Shown: piece by piece, positions 35,629-44,642 of the stretch | Layout of the letters: each line of letters starts with the position of its first letter | How positions within the stretch are numbered: the stretch's first letter is position 1 | NCBI GenBank assembly: GCA_042091275.1 | Contig: JBELHR010000006.1 | Coordinates: forward strand, 11,230-75,229 | Reading direction: 5' to 3' | DNA from: JBELHR01 sp042091275 | GTDB lineage: Bacteria > Bacteroidota > Bacteroidia > Flavobacteriales > Flavobacteriaceae | Length of the DNA: 64,000 nucleotides | Program-made: the position numbers and the translations under genes | Notes under the pieces: model-generated | What the model was told of the DNA's origin: nothing | The model's database searches: none | What the model saw: only the letters and a program-made list of their open reading frames with translations

Positions 35629-35636
35629 TACATTTG
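35629..35636 (+). promoter_or_regulatory. -7 promoter box of the doxX-marR operon
   Basis: TACATTTG, a perfect TAnnTTTG, 28 bases before the doxX start codon. No TTG is present at -33; that place is taken by the palindrome at 35602-35619, as expected for a regulated promoter. Confidence 0.5.
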
Positions 35637-35664
35637 TAGTGAAATTGAAAAATAACATAAACTT

Positions 35665-36015
35665 ATGAGTTTACAAAAAATACTTTTTTGGGTTGCAACG
35701 GGCCTACTTTCAGCCCTACTTCTTTTTAGTGTTTCCAACTATATCTTTCAAAATGAAATGATAAACCAAGCTTTTGAAGGTTTTGGATATCCAACCTATA
35801 TGGTATATCCTTTGGCTATTCTAAAAATCATAGGGGTAGCTGTACTTTTGGTACCTGGTCTAAAGACCCTAAAGGAATGGGCATATGCCGCTTTTACCAT
35901 TAACTTTTTTCTCGCTTTTTTTGCACATTATGCAATTTCAGACGGGCAATGGGCTGGAGCAGTGATCGCCTTAGTATTGCTTTTTGTATCGTATATGTTT
36001 AAAAATTACAGATAA
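35665..36015 (+). CDS. DoxX-like family membrane protein
   Basis: 116 residues with four predicted membrane helices (ILFWVATGLLSALLLFSV, YMVYPLAILKIIGVAVLLVPG, WAYAAFTINFFLAFFAHYAI, GAVIALVLLFVSYMF). DoxX-like proteins often sit with redox or detoxification enzymes. First gene of a three-gene unit with an FMN reductase (2 bp downstream) and a MarR regulator, which suggests an inducible response to electrophiles or oxidants. Confidence 0.85.
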   Translation: MSLQKILFWVATGLLSALLLFSVSNYIFQNEMINQAFEGFGYPTYMVYPLAILKIIGVAVLLVPGLKTLKEWAYAAFTINFFLAFFAHYAISDGQWAGAVIALVLLFVSYMFKNYR

Positions 36016-36017
36016 TT

Positions 36018-36539
36018 ATGGGGAAAAAAATAGTTGCTTTTGGTGCCAGTTCGGCGAGACAGTCTATTAATAAATATTTGGCGCACTACGCTGCTAGCCT
36101 TGTGGAAGGCGGAGAAGTAGTTGAAATAGATCTAGCAGAATTTGACCTGCCGATTTACAGTATTGATTTGGAGGGAGAAATAGGGATTCCGGAAGCTGCA
36201 AAGGAGCTTTTGTCGACGATTCAGTCTGGTGATGGGCTGATTATTTCTATAGCCGAGCACAATGGAACCTATTCTACTGCCTTTAAAAACGCTTTTGATT
36301 GGATGAGTAGAATTGACGGAAAATTGTGGGCAGATATTCCAATGGTTCTATTGTCTACTTCACCGGGGCCTCGCGGAGGAGCTACTGCTCTTGAAATTGC
36401 GGCCGACCGCTTCCCTTATATGGGTGGTAATATTGTTGGGAAATTAGTGGTTCCAAATTTTACAGAAAATTTTCAAGAAGGAAAATTAATCAATGAGGAG
36501 TTGAATAAGGACCTTATCGAACAAATTTCAAAAATATAA
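36018..36539 (+). CDS. NAD(P)H-dependent FMN reductase family protein
   Basis: 173-residue flavodoxin-fold oxidoreductase. KIVAFGASSARQSINKYLAHYAA is the FMN phosphate loop, SIAEHNGTYSTAFKNAFDWMSR contacts the flavin, and STSPGPRGGATALEIAADRFPYMGG is the conserved third segment. These enzymes reduce FMN, quinones, azo dyes or chromate. Flanked by doxX and marR with 2 bp gaps. Confidence 0.9.
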   Translation: MGKKIVAFGASSARQSINKYLAHYAASLVEGGEVVEIDLAEFDLPIYSIDLEGEIGIPEAAKELLSTIQSGDGLIISIAEHNGTYSTAFKNAFDWMSRIDGKLWADIPMVLLSTSPGPRGGATALEIAADRFPYMGGNIVGKLVVPNFTENFQEGKLINEELNKDLIEQISKI

Positions 36540-36541
36540 TT

Positions 36542-36982
36542 ATGGCAGATTTAGGTCATGAAATTCAATCTAGCTTTTCCTCAGAGGGTCAAAAAGCTAT
36601 TTTGAATATTAAATTTACCGCCAATTTTTTAAATCATTTGGGTAATGGGTATTTACGTAAGTTCAATATTAGTCTGCCTCAATACAATATCCTGAGAATA
36701 CTGAGAGGGGCAAAGACGGCTATTACCGTGAATAGTATCAAAGACCGAATGGTGGAGAAATCTCCAAACACCACCCGTTTGATAGATAAGTTGATGGATA
36801 AGGAGTTGGTGGTTCGATCCAGATGCAAAGAGGATAGGAGAGTTGTCTTTGTGGAAATCACCTTGAAGGGTTTGGAGGTGCTCAATGAGATTAATATGGA
36901 TTATTTTAACGAATATACCGACAGACTCAGTCAGGAGGAGTTGATCCAGTTAAATATGCTTTTAAACAAAATCAGAGGATAA
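36542..36982 (+). CDS. MarR family transcriptional regulator
   Basis: 146 residues, a winged helix-turn-helix dimer. LPQYNILRILRGAKTAITVNSIKDRMVEKSPNTTRLIDKLMDKELVVRSRCKEDRRVVFVEITLKG... spans recognition helix and wing (DRR motif in the wing). It ends the doxX/FMN-reductase unit and is the natural candidate to bind the 18-bp palindrome in front of it. A terminator-like hairpin follows. Confidence 0.93.
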   Translation: MADLGHEIQSSFSSEGQKAILNIKFTANFLNHLGNGYLRKFNISLPQYNILRILRGAKTAITVNSIKDRMVEKSPNTTRLIDKLMDKELVVRSRCKEDRRVVFVEITLKGLEVLNEINMDYFNEYTDRLSQEELIQLNMLLNKIRG

Positions 36983-37011
36983 AGAGTTCTTTTTAAGAAT
37001 TGATATATTTC

Positions 37012-37046
37012 AACGTCGTATGCTTTAGAGCTTATGGCGTTTTTTG
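37012..37046 (+). terminator. Terminator after marR
   Basis: Hairpin AACGTCGTATGC (37012-37023), loop TTTAGA, GCTTATGGCGTT (37030-37041), with two G-T pairs and one mismatch, followed by a T run. It separates the marR operon from ettA. Confidence 0.6.
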
Positions 37047-37113
37047 TTTGGATATAATTCTGAAAATATTTAAAAATATATCGATATTTGTGTATTCAAA
37101 ATATATAAGCATT

Positions 37114-38805
37114 ATGTCTGACGATAAAAAAGTAATTTTTTCCATGTCAGGTTTGTCAAAAACCTATAAAAGTACTGGAAAACAAGTTTTAAAAAATATA
37201 TACCTAAGTTTTTTCTACGGAGCAAAAATTGGTATTCTCGGTTTAAACGGTTCTGGTAAGTCTTCCTTACTTAGAATTATAGCGGGTGAGGATAAAGATT
37301 ATCAAGGGGATATTTCTTTTTCTCCAGGTTATACGGTCGGTTATCTCGAACAAGAGCCAAAACTCGATCCCGAAAAAACGGTCTTGGAAGTAGTTAAAGA
37401 GGGGGTTGCAGAAACCGTACAGATATTGGACGAGTATAATAAGATCAACGATATGTTTGGTCTGGAGGAAGTGTATAGCAATCCAGATAAGATGGAGGAA
37501 CTCATGAATAAGCAGGCGGCGCTTCAAGATCAAATCGACGCTTCTAATGCTTGGGAGCTCGACACAAAACTCGAAATTGCAATGGACGCTCTGCGCACAC
37601 CTGAATCCGATCGCATCATTAAAAACCTTTCCGGAGGAGAAGCGAGAAGGGTGGCTCTTTGTCGACTATTACTTCAAGAGCCGGATATTTTACTTTTGGA
37701 TGAGCCTACCAACCATTTGGATGCAGAATCCGTACATTGGTTGGAGCATCACCTCGCACAGTACAAAGGGACGGTTATATGTATTACTCACGATAGGTAC
37801 TTTTTGGATAATGTTGCTGGATGGATTCTCGAACTAGATCGCGGAGAGGGTATTCCGTGGAAAGGAAATTATTCTTCTTGGTTAGATCAAAAGTCCAAGC
37901 GCTTGGCGCAAGAGGAGAAGCAAGCCTCAAAACGTCAAAAAACTCTGGAAAGAGAATTGGAATGGGTCAGACAAGGGGCAAAAGGAAGGCAAGCAAAATC
38001 CAAAGCTCGTTTGTCCAACTACGACCGCTTGCTCAATCAGGATCAAAAACAAATGGAAGAGAAGTTGGAGATTTATATTCCAAATGGACCCCGTTTAGGT
38101 ACAAATGTTATTGAGGCCAAAGGAGTCGCTAAGGCTTTTGGTGAGAAATTACTTTACGATAACCTCAATTTCAATCTCCCCCAAAATGGTATTGTAGGAA
38201 TTATTGGACCAAACGGTGCCGGTAAATCCACAATTTTTAGAATGATTACCAAGGAAGTAGAGGCGGACTCTGGTTCTTTTGCTGTGGGAGAAACTGCAAA
38301 AATAGCTTATGTAGATCAAGGGCATTCTAATATAGATCCACAGCGCTCTATTTGGGAAAACTTCTCAGATGGACAGGAGCAGGTTATGATGGGAGGAAGA
38401 ATGGTCAATTCTCGTGCTTACCTTTCTAGATTTAATTTTAGCGGCTCGGAACAAAACAAAAAAGTAGAGTTACTGTCTGGTGGTGAGCGAAATAGACTTC
38501 ATATGGCAATGACTTTGAAGGAAGAAGGGAATGTGCTTCTTTTGGATGAGCCTACCAACGATTTAGATGTAAATACCTTGAGAGCACTTGAGGAAGGTTT
38601 AGAGAATTTTGCTGGTTGTGCTGTTATAATTTCTCACGATAGATGGTTTTTGGATAGAGTTTGTACCCATATTTTGGCTTTTGAAGGGGACTCAGAAGTT
38701 TATTTCTTTGAAGGTTCCTTTTCGGATTACGAAGAGAACAAAAAGAAGCGATTGGGTGGTGATTTGATGCCTAAACGTATAAAATACAGGAAATTAACTA
38801 GATAA
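37114..38805 (+). CDS. ettA: Energy-dependent translational throttle protein EttA
   Basis: Soluble ABC-F ATPase of 563 residues that binds the ribosomal E site and gates elongation by ATP level. Two ATPase domains: GLNGSGKSS with LSGGEARRVALCRLL and LLLDEPTNHLDAESV; then GPNGAGKST with LSGGERNRLHMAMTL and LLLDEPTNDLDVNTL. Between them lies the linker rich in charged residues (QEEKQASKRQKTLERELEWVRQGAKGRQAKSKARL), the P-site tRNA-interaction motif. ATG at 37114 chosen because MSDDKKVIFSMSGLSKTY is the family start; an open frame extends about 38 codons further upstream across the terminator. Confidence 0.95.
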   Translation: MSDDKKVIFSMSGLSKTYKSTGKQVLKNIYLSFFYGAKIGILGLNGSGKSSLLRIIAGEDKDYQGDISFSPGYTVGYLEQEPKLDPEKTVLEVVKEGVAETVQILDEYNKINDMFGLEEVYSNPDKMEELMNKQAALQDQIDASNAWELDTKLEIAMDALRTPESDRIIKNLSGGEARRVALCRLLLQEPDILLLDEPTNHLDAESVHWLEHHLAQYKGTVICITHDRYFLDNVAGWILELDRGEGIPWKGNYSSWLDQKSKRLAQEEKQASKRQKTLERELEWVRQGAKGRQAKSKARLSNYDRLLNQDQKQMEEKLEIYIPNGPRLGTNVIEAKGVAKAFGEKLLYDNLNFNLPQNGIVGIIGPNGAGKSTIFRMITKEVEADSGSFAVGETAKIAYVDQGHSNIDPQRSIWENFSDGQEQVMMGGRMVNSRAYLSRFNFSGSEQNKKVELLSGGERNRLHMAMTLKEEGNVLLLDEPTNDLDVNTLRALEEGLENFAGCAVIISHDRWFLDRVCTHILAFEGDSEVYFFEGSFSDYEENKKKRLGGDLMPKRIKYRKLTR

Positions 38806-38828
38806 ATTATTTCACTGAAATATAATGC

Positions 38829-38852
38829 AAAAGGACTTCGGTCCTTTTTTTT
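38829..38852 (+). terminator. ettA terminator
   Basis: AAAAGGAC, a TTCG tetraloop, then GTCCTTTTTTTT: a compact UUCG-capped hairpin with a T run, 23 bases after the ettA stop. The start codon of gntK lies only 10 bases beyond. Confidence 0.9.
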
Positions 38853-38862
38853 ATACTTGTAT

Positions 38863-39354
38863 ATGAGCGGTCGAGAGGTTATTGTAATTATGGGGGTCAG
38901 CGGAACTGGAAAATCATCCATAGGAAGGACTTTGGGTAGAGATATGAAAATTCCCTTTTTAGACGCAGACGACTTTCATCCCCAAGAGAACATTTCCAAA
39001 ATGAAATCGGGTCATTCCCTAAATGACGACGATCGATTTCCTTGGCTGGACTCCATTCGGCTGGAGATGTCTAAAATGGAATCCGATAAAATTGTTCTCG
39101 CTTGTTCCGCCCTAAAAGAATCCTACAGACAGGCGCTTGAGGATAAAAGTTATAAATTGAACTTTATTGTCCTTCAGGCAAGCTTTGAAACTATTTTTAA
39201 TCGAATGGAAAATCGAAACCACTTTATGCCTTCTAAATTATTGAGAAGTCAATTTGATACTTTAGAAATTCCAGAATATGGATTACATATTAGTGCCGAG
39301 CTGAAGCGGTCTGTTCTATTAAAAAAAATAAAAACCTATTTAAACAGATCGTGA
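38863..39354 (+). CDS. gntK: Gluconokinase
   Basis: 163-residue GntK-type kinase that phosphorylates gluconate to 6-phosphogluconate. Walker A GVSGTGKSSIG, then FLDADDFHPQENISKMKSGHSLNDDDRFPWLDSI, the substrate-binding hallmark of the family, and ACSALKESYRQAL. ATG at 38863. First gene of a gluconate cluster; gnd follows 4 bp after the stop. A TATACTTG box just before the ATG is one mismatch from the -7 consensus, but no TTG partner is present. Confidence 0.93.
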   Translation: MSGREVIVIMGVSGTGKSSIGRTLGRDMKIPFLDADDFHPQENISKMKSGHSLNDDDRFPWLDSIRLEMSKMESDKIVLACSALKESYRQALEDKSYKLNFIVLQASFETIFNRMENRNHFMPSKLLRSQFDTLEIPEYGLHISAELKRSVLLKKIKTYLNRS

Positions 39355-39358
39355 GGTT

Positions 39359-40762
39359 ATGGAGTTAGGAATTATTGGTTTGGGAGTCATGGGAAGTGCA
39401 CTTGCCAAAAATGCCATAAGCAAAGGGATAAAAGTTCTCGGATTCAATAGATCGGATGCCCTGGAAATAGAGAGAATTAAAAATTCTTTTTCTCAATATG
39501 GTCTTGAGAGCTTTGAATTGTTTACGGATTTGGAATCTTTTGCAAATGGTTTTTCAGCATGTAGAAATATTATTGTGATGCTTCCGGCGGGGTCTTTAAT
39601 GGATGATTTTATCGGAGAATTAAAACCACTTCTCAGTAAATCTGATGTTTTATGCGATGGAGGTAATAGTTTTTATTTAGATACAGAGAGGAGATGTCAA
39701 GATTTCGCTAAGACTGGGATTCACTATTTAGGTATAGGAATATCAGGAGGAGAGATGGGTGCCTTAAACGGCCCCGCTATGATGATAGGAGGATCACCGG
39801 CTGGTTATGATATCATCAGGGAAACACTAGAGTTAATCGCTGCAAAGCAGGATGAGCAACATTTTGTCTCAGCAAACACCCAAGGAGAATCTTGTGCAGT
39901 TTATATGGGCTTAGGAGGTGCTGGACACTATGTAAAAACGATACACAACGGATTGGAATACGGTCAAATGCAAGCACTTGCAGAGCTCTATGCATTTTGT
40001 CCAGATAATATGGAACTAGCCGCACTTCTAAGGGAATGGAAACTAGAAGGTCTGGACTCATTTTTAGTGCGAACTGCCATAAAAGTTTTGGAACACCGAA
40101 GTTCGGAAGGTTTTACCTTGGATACAATCTTAGATGAAGCTGGTGCTAAAGGCACTGGTGTTTGGACGGCGATTAATGCAATGGAATTTAATCAAGTATA
40201 TTCTATAGCCTATGCAGCTGCAAAGGCGAGGCAGATTTCCAGTAGTTCCCAAAAAAGAAAAGAATTAGCGGGGAATTTTTCGAAAACTAATGTGAATTTA
40301 AGTGCAACTTCATTGGAGCTAAAAGAGAGTTATAGACTTTTTAGTCAGCTGAATCACCATCAAGCCTTGAACTTAATTACTACCGTATCGGATCACTTTT
40401 CCTGGGGTGTAGATTTAAAAAAGGTTTTGGCTTGTTGGTCTAATGGGTCGATAGTAGAATCTGAGTTTCTCTCCACTTACTACCCTAGTTTGACAAACAA
40501 GGATTTGTTGTTAAGCGATACCGGTTCCCTAGTGAGCGGTAAGCCCTTTTTAAAAAATATTATTTTGGAGGGGATAAAATCGGAATTATACCTTCCCTGT
40601 TTTACTGCGGCATGGAATTATTTGATAGGAATTAGTCAAAGAGATTCCACAGCTAATTTTATTCAAGGCCTGAGAGACGCTTTTGGAGCGCATACCTATA
40701 AAAAGAAGAACGACCCTAGTGGCAAATCTTATCATACCAATTGGGAGAATTATGAAAATTGA
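39359..40762 (+). CDS. gnd: 6-phosphogluconate dehydrogenase, decarboxylating
   Basis: 467 residues, converts 6-phosphogluconate to ribulose 5-phosphate with NADP reduction. GLGVMGSALAKNA is the Rossmann loop; substrate residues remain in GISGGEMGAL, GAGHYVKTIHNGLEYGQMQ (catalytic Lys and Asn), GAKGTGVWTAINAM, KARQISS and RDAFGAHTY. The normally invariant GGEEGAR/MPGG block reads GGEMGAL ... MIGG, so it is a divergent member but keeps the catalytic set. The 3' end overlaps gntP by 11 bp. Confidence 0.93.
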   Translation: MELGIIGLGVMGSALAKNAISKGIKVLGFNRSDALEIERIKNSFSQYGLESFELFTDLESFANGFSACRNIIVMLPAGSLMDDFIGELKPLLSKSDVLCDGGNSFYLDTERRCQDFAKTGIHYLGIGISGGEMGALNGPAMMIGGSPAGYDIIRETLELIAAKQDEQHFVSANTQGESCAVYMGLGGAGHYVKTIHNGLEYGQMQALAELYAFCPDNMELAALLREWKLEGLDSFLVRTAIKVLEHRSSEGFTLDTILDEAGAKGTGVWTAINAMEFNQVYSIAYAAAKARQISSSSQKRKELAGNFSKTNVNLSATSLELKESYRLFSQLNHHQALNLITTVSDHFSWGVDLKKVLACWSNGSIVESEFLSTYYPSLTNKDLLLSDTGSLVSGKPFLKNIILEGIKSELYLPCFTAAWNYLIGISQRDSTANFIQGLRDAFGAHTYKKKNDPSGKSYHTNWENYEN

Positions 40763-42095
40763 ATTATTGCTTGCTGTACTCGCAGGAGTGGCCATACTAT
40801 TGGTTTTGATACTGCGTCTAAAACTTCCCGCCTTTATAAGTTTATTAATAGCGAGTATATCTGTTGGTTTGTTTGCTGGAATGTCACCCGATATTCTTTT
40901 ACAAACCATGAAAGAGGGTATGGCATCCACTCTAGGCTTTGTAGCTGTCGTTGTTGGGTTGGGTGCTATGTTTGGAGCATTATTGGAGCAAGCCGGAGGT
41001 GCTGAGGTTCTGGCCCAATACATACTTGGATTATTTGGTGAAAAACGAGCCTCATGGGCCTTGATGATTACTGGTTTTTTTGTCGCTATTCCGGTGTTTT
41101 TTGATGTCGCTTTTATCATACTTGTTCCCTTGGTATATTCCCTGCAACGCAAGACTGGAAAATCTATCTTAAAATATGCTATTCCTCTATTAGCGGGTTT
41201 GGCTATAACACATACTTTTATCCCTCCAACTCCTGGACCGGTTGCAGTAGCCGATATTTTAAACGCGGATCTAGGTTGGGTGATAATTATGGGTTTTTTG
41301 GTGAGTATTCCAACGGCAATAATCTGTGGACCAATTCTAGGAAACTACCTAGCAAAGAAAATTCATATCAATGCTCCTTTAACAACTATTCAAACACCGG
41401 TCCAAAGTGATTTGCCCAAAGTGGGAATCGTCTTTACAATTATTTCTGTACCCATAGTTCTCATTGTCTTAAATACCCTGTTGAATAGTCCCTTGTTTGA
41501 GCCTAATTCTATACCCAATTCAATACTATTTTTAGCATCCCTTTTGGGGCATCCGTTTAGTGCCTTAATCATCGCGAATTTACTGGCTTGGTATTTTTTA
41601 GGTATCGCGAGAAACAAAAGTCCAAAAGAACTTCTAGAGTTGACTCGAGCATCTTTTGGTCCTGCGGGTGTAATCATATTACTAACAGGAGCAGGTGGTG
41701 TATTTAAGCAAGTTTTAATAAATACTGGAGCAGGGCTTATGCTTGCGGAATATTTTGCAACTATGGGAATGCCGATAATGCTCTTGTCCTTTATCTTGGC
41801 GGCACTTGTGCGAATAATGCAAGGCTCCGCTACTGTAGCGATGATTACAGCTGCTGGGATTTGCGCTCCTTTAGTGGAGTTTGGAGTTTATGGACCAATG
41901 GATTTGGCATTGCTAGTAATGTCCATAGCTTCTGGTGCCTCTATATTATCCCATGTCAATGACAGTGGCTTTTGGTTGGTTAGTAATTATTTGGGTATGA
42001 ATGAAAAGCAAACCTTTTCTTCCTGGACTTTAATGACTACTGTATTGGCCTTGACAGGCTTTTCTGCTGCTTGCTTAATAAGTGTTTTGTTTTAG
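40752..42095 (+). CDS. gntP: Gluconate:H+ symporter, GntP family
   Basis: 447-residue inner-membrane transporter with about 12 helices. LGFVAVVVGLGAMFGALLEQAGGAEVLAQ, GFFVAIPVFFDVAFIILVPL, THTFIPPTPGPVAVADIL and QGSATVAMITAAGICAPL are GntP-family motifs. ATG at 40752 overlaps gnd by 11 bp. With GntK and Gnd it completes gluconate uptake, phosphorylation and oxidation to the pentose phosphate pathway. Related sugar acids such as idonate cannot be excluded as substrates. Confidence 0.92.
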   Translation: MKIELLLAVLAGVAILLVLILRLKLPAFISLLIASISVGLFAGMSPDILLQTMKEGMASTLGFVAVVVGLGAMFGALLEQAGGAEVLAQYILGLFGEKRASWALMITGFFVAIPVFFDVAFIILVPLVYSLQRKTGKSILKYAIPLLAGLAITHTFIPPTPGPVAVADILNADLGWVIIMGFLVSIPTAIICGPILGNYLAKKIHINAPLTTIQTPVQSDLPKVGIVFTIISVPIVLIVLNTLLNSPLFEPNSIPNSILFLASLLGHPFSALIIANLLAWYFLGIARNKSPKELLELTRASFGPAGVIILLTGAGGVFKQVLINTGAGLMLAEYFATMGMPIMLLSFILAALVRIMQGSATVAMITAAGICAPLVEFGVYGPMDLALLVMSIASGASILSHVNDSGFWLVSNYLGMNEKQTFSSWTLMTTVLALTGFSAACLISVLF

Positions 42096-42097
42096 TT

Positions 42098-42126
42098 TTG
42101 AGATTTTGCCAAAAAGCTTAAATTTG
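42098..42126 (+). promoter_or_regulatory. Promoter of the S9 peptidase gene
   Basis: TTG at 42098-42100, an 18-base spacer, and a perfect TAAATTTG at 42119-42126, starting 3 bases after the gntP stop. It leaves a leader of roughly 10 bases before the ATG at 42142. Confidence 0.65.
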
Positions 42127-42141
42127 GGTAAAACCTCAAAG

Positions 42142-44169
42142 ATGAAATTCACCAAATTATTAATTGCCCTACTATTTACAACAGTGCTTCAAAGCCAAGA
42201 AAATCAGAAGAATTTTGATTACTTGGATATTTTTGATATTTCCTATGTCAGCGATCCTCAAATTTCTCCAGATGGGAAAGTAGTCGTTTATCGCAAGATG
42301 GATTTTGACATAATGAAAGACAGAGTTACAGGTAATTTATGGGTGTATTCCGTCGAAGAAAAAAGCCATGTAAAATTGACCTCAAATGAAGGTTCTGAAT
42401 CTAGTGCAAAATGGTCTGAAGATGGCTCAAAGCTAATTTTTGTTGCGAGCACGGATGAAGGGAGTGAATTGTATTTGTATTGGTGGAAGGATCAAAAGAT
42501 GACACGAATTTCCCAATTGCCAAAATCACCGAGAAATTTAAGTATTTCTCCTGACGGAAACTATATTGCTTATACCTTAAAAGTAGACGAAAAAAGCCCA
42601 ACCCTCGGAGTGATGCCCTCCAAACCAAAAGGTGCAAAGTGGGCTAGTGCTCCGCGAGTGACCGATCGTTTAAAACACGAGGCAGATGGAGCGGGATACA
42701 TCAGTCCTGGCTTTAATCACATCTTTGTCAGTCCAATTTTAGGCGGGAAGAGTCGCCAAGTTACTCAAGGGGCTTACAGTTTTTCTGGGCCGCTATCTTG
42801 GGGTAAAGATGGAGAAACAATAATTGCGGTCTCCAATATTAGAGAAGATGCAGATTACGATTTTAGAAATAGTGAAATTTACTCGATTTCCGTTGCAAGT
42901 GGAAAGGCTGTCGCTCTGACCGATCGCAATGGTCCAGACAGAAGTCCAATAGTTTCTCCGGATGGTTCTCAGATAGCCTATTTGTCTTATGAGGATAAAA
43001 TGCAAGCCTATCAGATAAGTAAGCTCTATGTGATGAATACCGATGGTTCGGATAAACGCTTAATTTCTGAAAAATTAGATCGTTCCCTATACAGTCCAAT
43101 ATGGAAGGACGATAAACACATATACGTGGGTTATGACGATCAAGGAGACTCCAAGCTCGCCTTGTTTGATATGTCTGGAGACTACAAACTTTTAGTCGAG
43201 GATATCGGAGGAACTAGTCTAGGAAGACCCTATGCGAGTGGTTCTTATTCTGTTTCTGACAAAGGGAATATTGCCTATACCTATTCGAGCCCTGACCGCC
43301 CGAGTAGATTGGCTATTTTCAACGGTAAAAAGGGAGAAAATCAAATTCTCTCCTCTTTTAACAAGGATCTTTTTGATGGAATAACTCTTGGGAAGGTCGA
43401 GGAGGTAAGGTATAAATCCAGTGTGGACCAAAGAGAAATTCAAGGATGGGTGGTATATCCTCCTAATTATGAAAAAGGAAAAACATACCCTTTGCTGGTT
43501 GAAAATCACGGAGGACCAATACTTAATTACGGACCTAGGTTTTCCTTAGAAATGCAACTATACGCTGCACAAGGGTATATGGTTTTTTATCCAAACGCAA
43601 GAGGAAGTACATCTTATGGGGAAGAATTTGGTAATCTCTTATATAGAAATTATCCAGGTGAGGATTATAACGATGTTATGGACGGTGTCGATTATCTCAT
43701 CGAAAAAGACTTGGCTGACGAGGATCAACTCTTTGTGACAGGAGGATCTGCAGGTGGTATTATGACTGCATGGATCATTGGAAAAAACAATCGATTTGAG
43801 GCTGCCGTTGTAGCCAAGCCTGTTGTAAATTGGATTTCTAAAACCTTAGTAGCAGATAATTATTACGGTTATGCCAATTCGAGATATGATGGACAACCAT
43901 GGGAAAACCCAATGCACTATTGGTCTTTTTCTCCTATATCTCTAGTAGGAAATATAGAGACTCCTACAATGGTTATGGTCGGGATGAAAGATTTGAGAAC
44001 TCCACCATCCGAAGCCAAACAACTTTACCACGCTCTCAAATTGAGAAAAGTAGAGACTCTTTTGGTAGAGATTCCAGAAGCTTCTCACGGTATTGCTTCG
44101 AGACCATCTAATCTAATCCGAAAGGTAGTAACTACTCTCGCTTGGTTTGAACCCTATTTAACAGAATAA
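42142..44169 (+). CDS. S9 family prolyl oligopeptidase-like peptidase
   Basis: 675-residue exported serine peptidase. Signal peptide MKFTKLLIALLFTTVLQSQ, then a beta-propeller domain with WD40/TolB-like repeats (SPDGKVV, SEDGSKLIF, SPDGNYIAY, SPDGSQIAY), and an alpha/beta-hydrolase domain from about 420. Catalytic triad: Ser536 in GGSAGG, Asp617 in GMKDLRTPPSEA and His649 in EASHGIASR. Likely a periplasmic dipeptidyl or acylaminoacyl peptidase for protein scavenging. It has its own promoter; an Lrp-type regulator follows after 2 bp. Confidence 0.93.
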   Translation: MKFTKLLIALLFTTVLQSQENQKNFDYLDIFDISYVSDPQISPDGKVVVYRKMDFDIMKDRVTGNLWVYSVEEKSHVKLTSNEGSESSAKWSEDGSKLIFVASTDEGSELYLYWWKDQKMTRISQLPKSPRNLSISPDGNYIAYTLKVDEKSPTLGVMPSKPKGAKWASAPRVTDRLKHEADGAGYISPGFNHIFVSPILGGKSRQVTQGAYSFSGPLSWGKDGETIIAVSNIREDADYDFRNSEIYSISVASGKAVALTDRNGPDRSPIVSPDGSQIAYLSYEDKMQAYQISKLYVMNTDGSDKRLISEKLDRSLYSPIWKDDKHIYVGYDDQGDSKLALFDMSGDYKLLVEDIGGTSLGRPYASGSYSVSDKGNIAYTYSSPDRPSRLAIFNGKKGENQILSSFNKDLFDGITLGKVEEVRYKSSVDQREIQGWVVYPPNYEKGKTYPLLVENHGGPILNYGPRFSLEMQLYAAQGYMVFYPNARGSTSYGEEFGNLLYRNYPGEDYNDVMDGVDYLIEKDLADEDQLFVTGGSAGGIMTAWIIGKNNRFEAAVVAKPVVNWISKTLVADNYYGYANSRYDGQPWENPMHYWSFSPISLVGNIETPTMVMVGMKDLRTPPSEAKQLYHALKLRKVETLLVEIPEASHGIASRPSNLIRKVVTTLAWFEPYLTE

Positions 44170-44171
44170 GC

Positions 44172-44642
44172 ATGAAGGCTCTGGATAAAATAGATAAAAA
44201 GTTATTGACCTTGCTTCAAGAAGACGCCAAGCAGAGCACTAAAGAATTGGCTTTAAAGGTAGGACTGAGTGCAAGTCCTACTTTTGAGCGAATCAAACGT
44301 TTGGAACAATCTGGCCTAATTAAATCTTATGTCGCTATTTGCGACAATAAAAAGTTAGGAAAACCACTAGAGGCTTTCTGTCAGGTTTCCCTCCAAGAAC
44401 ATTCCGAGGACCTAATTAAGCGCTTTCAACAGAAAATTAGTCAATTACCTGCGGTTAGTGCTTGCTATCACGTTTCTGGTAACCACGACTATTTACTAAA
44501 GCTTCAAGTAAAGGATATGGAAACCTATCAAGCCTTTATAGTCAAACAACTTTCTAAAATTCCCAATGTCTCGAACGTACACTCTTTATTTGTCATGGGA
44601 ACGATAAAGGAAGATACTGCCATTTCCCTATCTGACGACTGA
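44172..44642 (+). CDS. Lrp/AsnC family transcriptional regulator
   Basis: 156 residues. N-terminal helix-turn-helix (DKIDKKLLTLLQEDAKQSTKELALKVGLSASPTFERIKRLEQSGLIKSY...) and C-terminal ligand-binding RAM domain (LPAVSACYHVSGNHDYLLKLQVKDMETYQAFI). Such proteins sense amino acids. Coupling 2 bp after a secreted peptidase suggests an amino-acid-responsive control, but the targets are not visible. Ends 1 bp before the convergent DUF6122 gene. Confidence 0.93.
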   Translation: MKALDKIDKKLLTLLQEDAKQSTKELALKVGLSASPTFERIKRLEQSGLIKSYVAICDNKKLGKPLEAFCQVSLQEHSEDLIKRFQQKISQLPAVSACYHVSGNHDYLLKLQVKDMETYQAFIVKQLSKIPNVSNVHSLFVMGTIKEDTAISLSDD

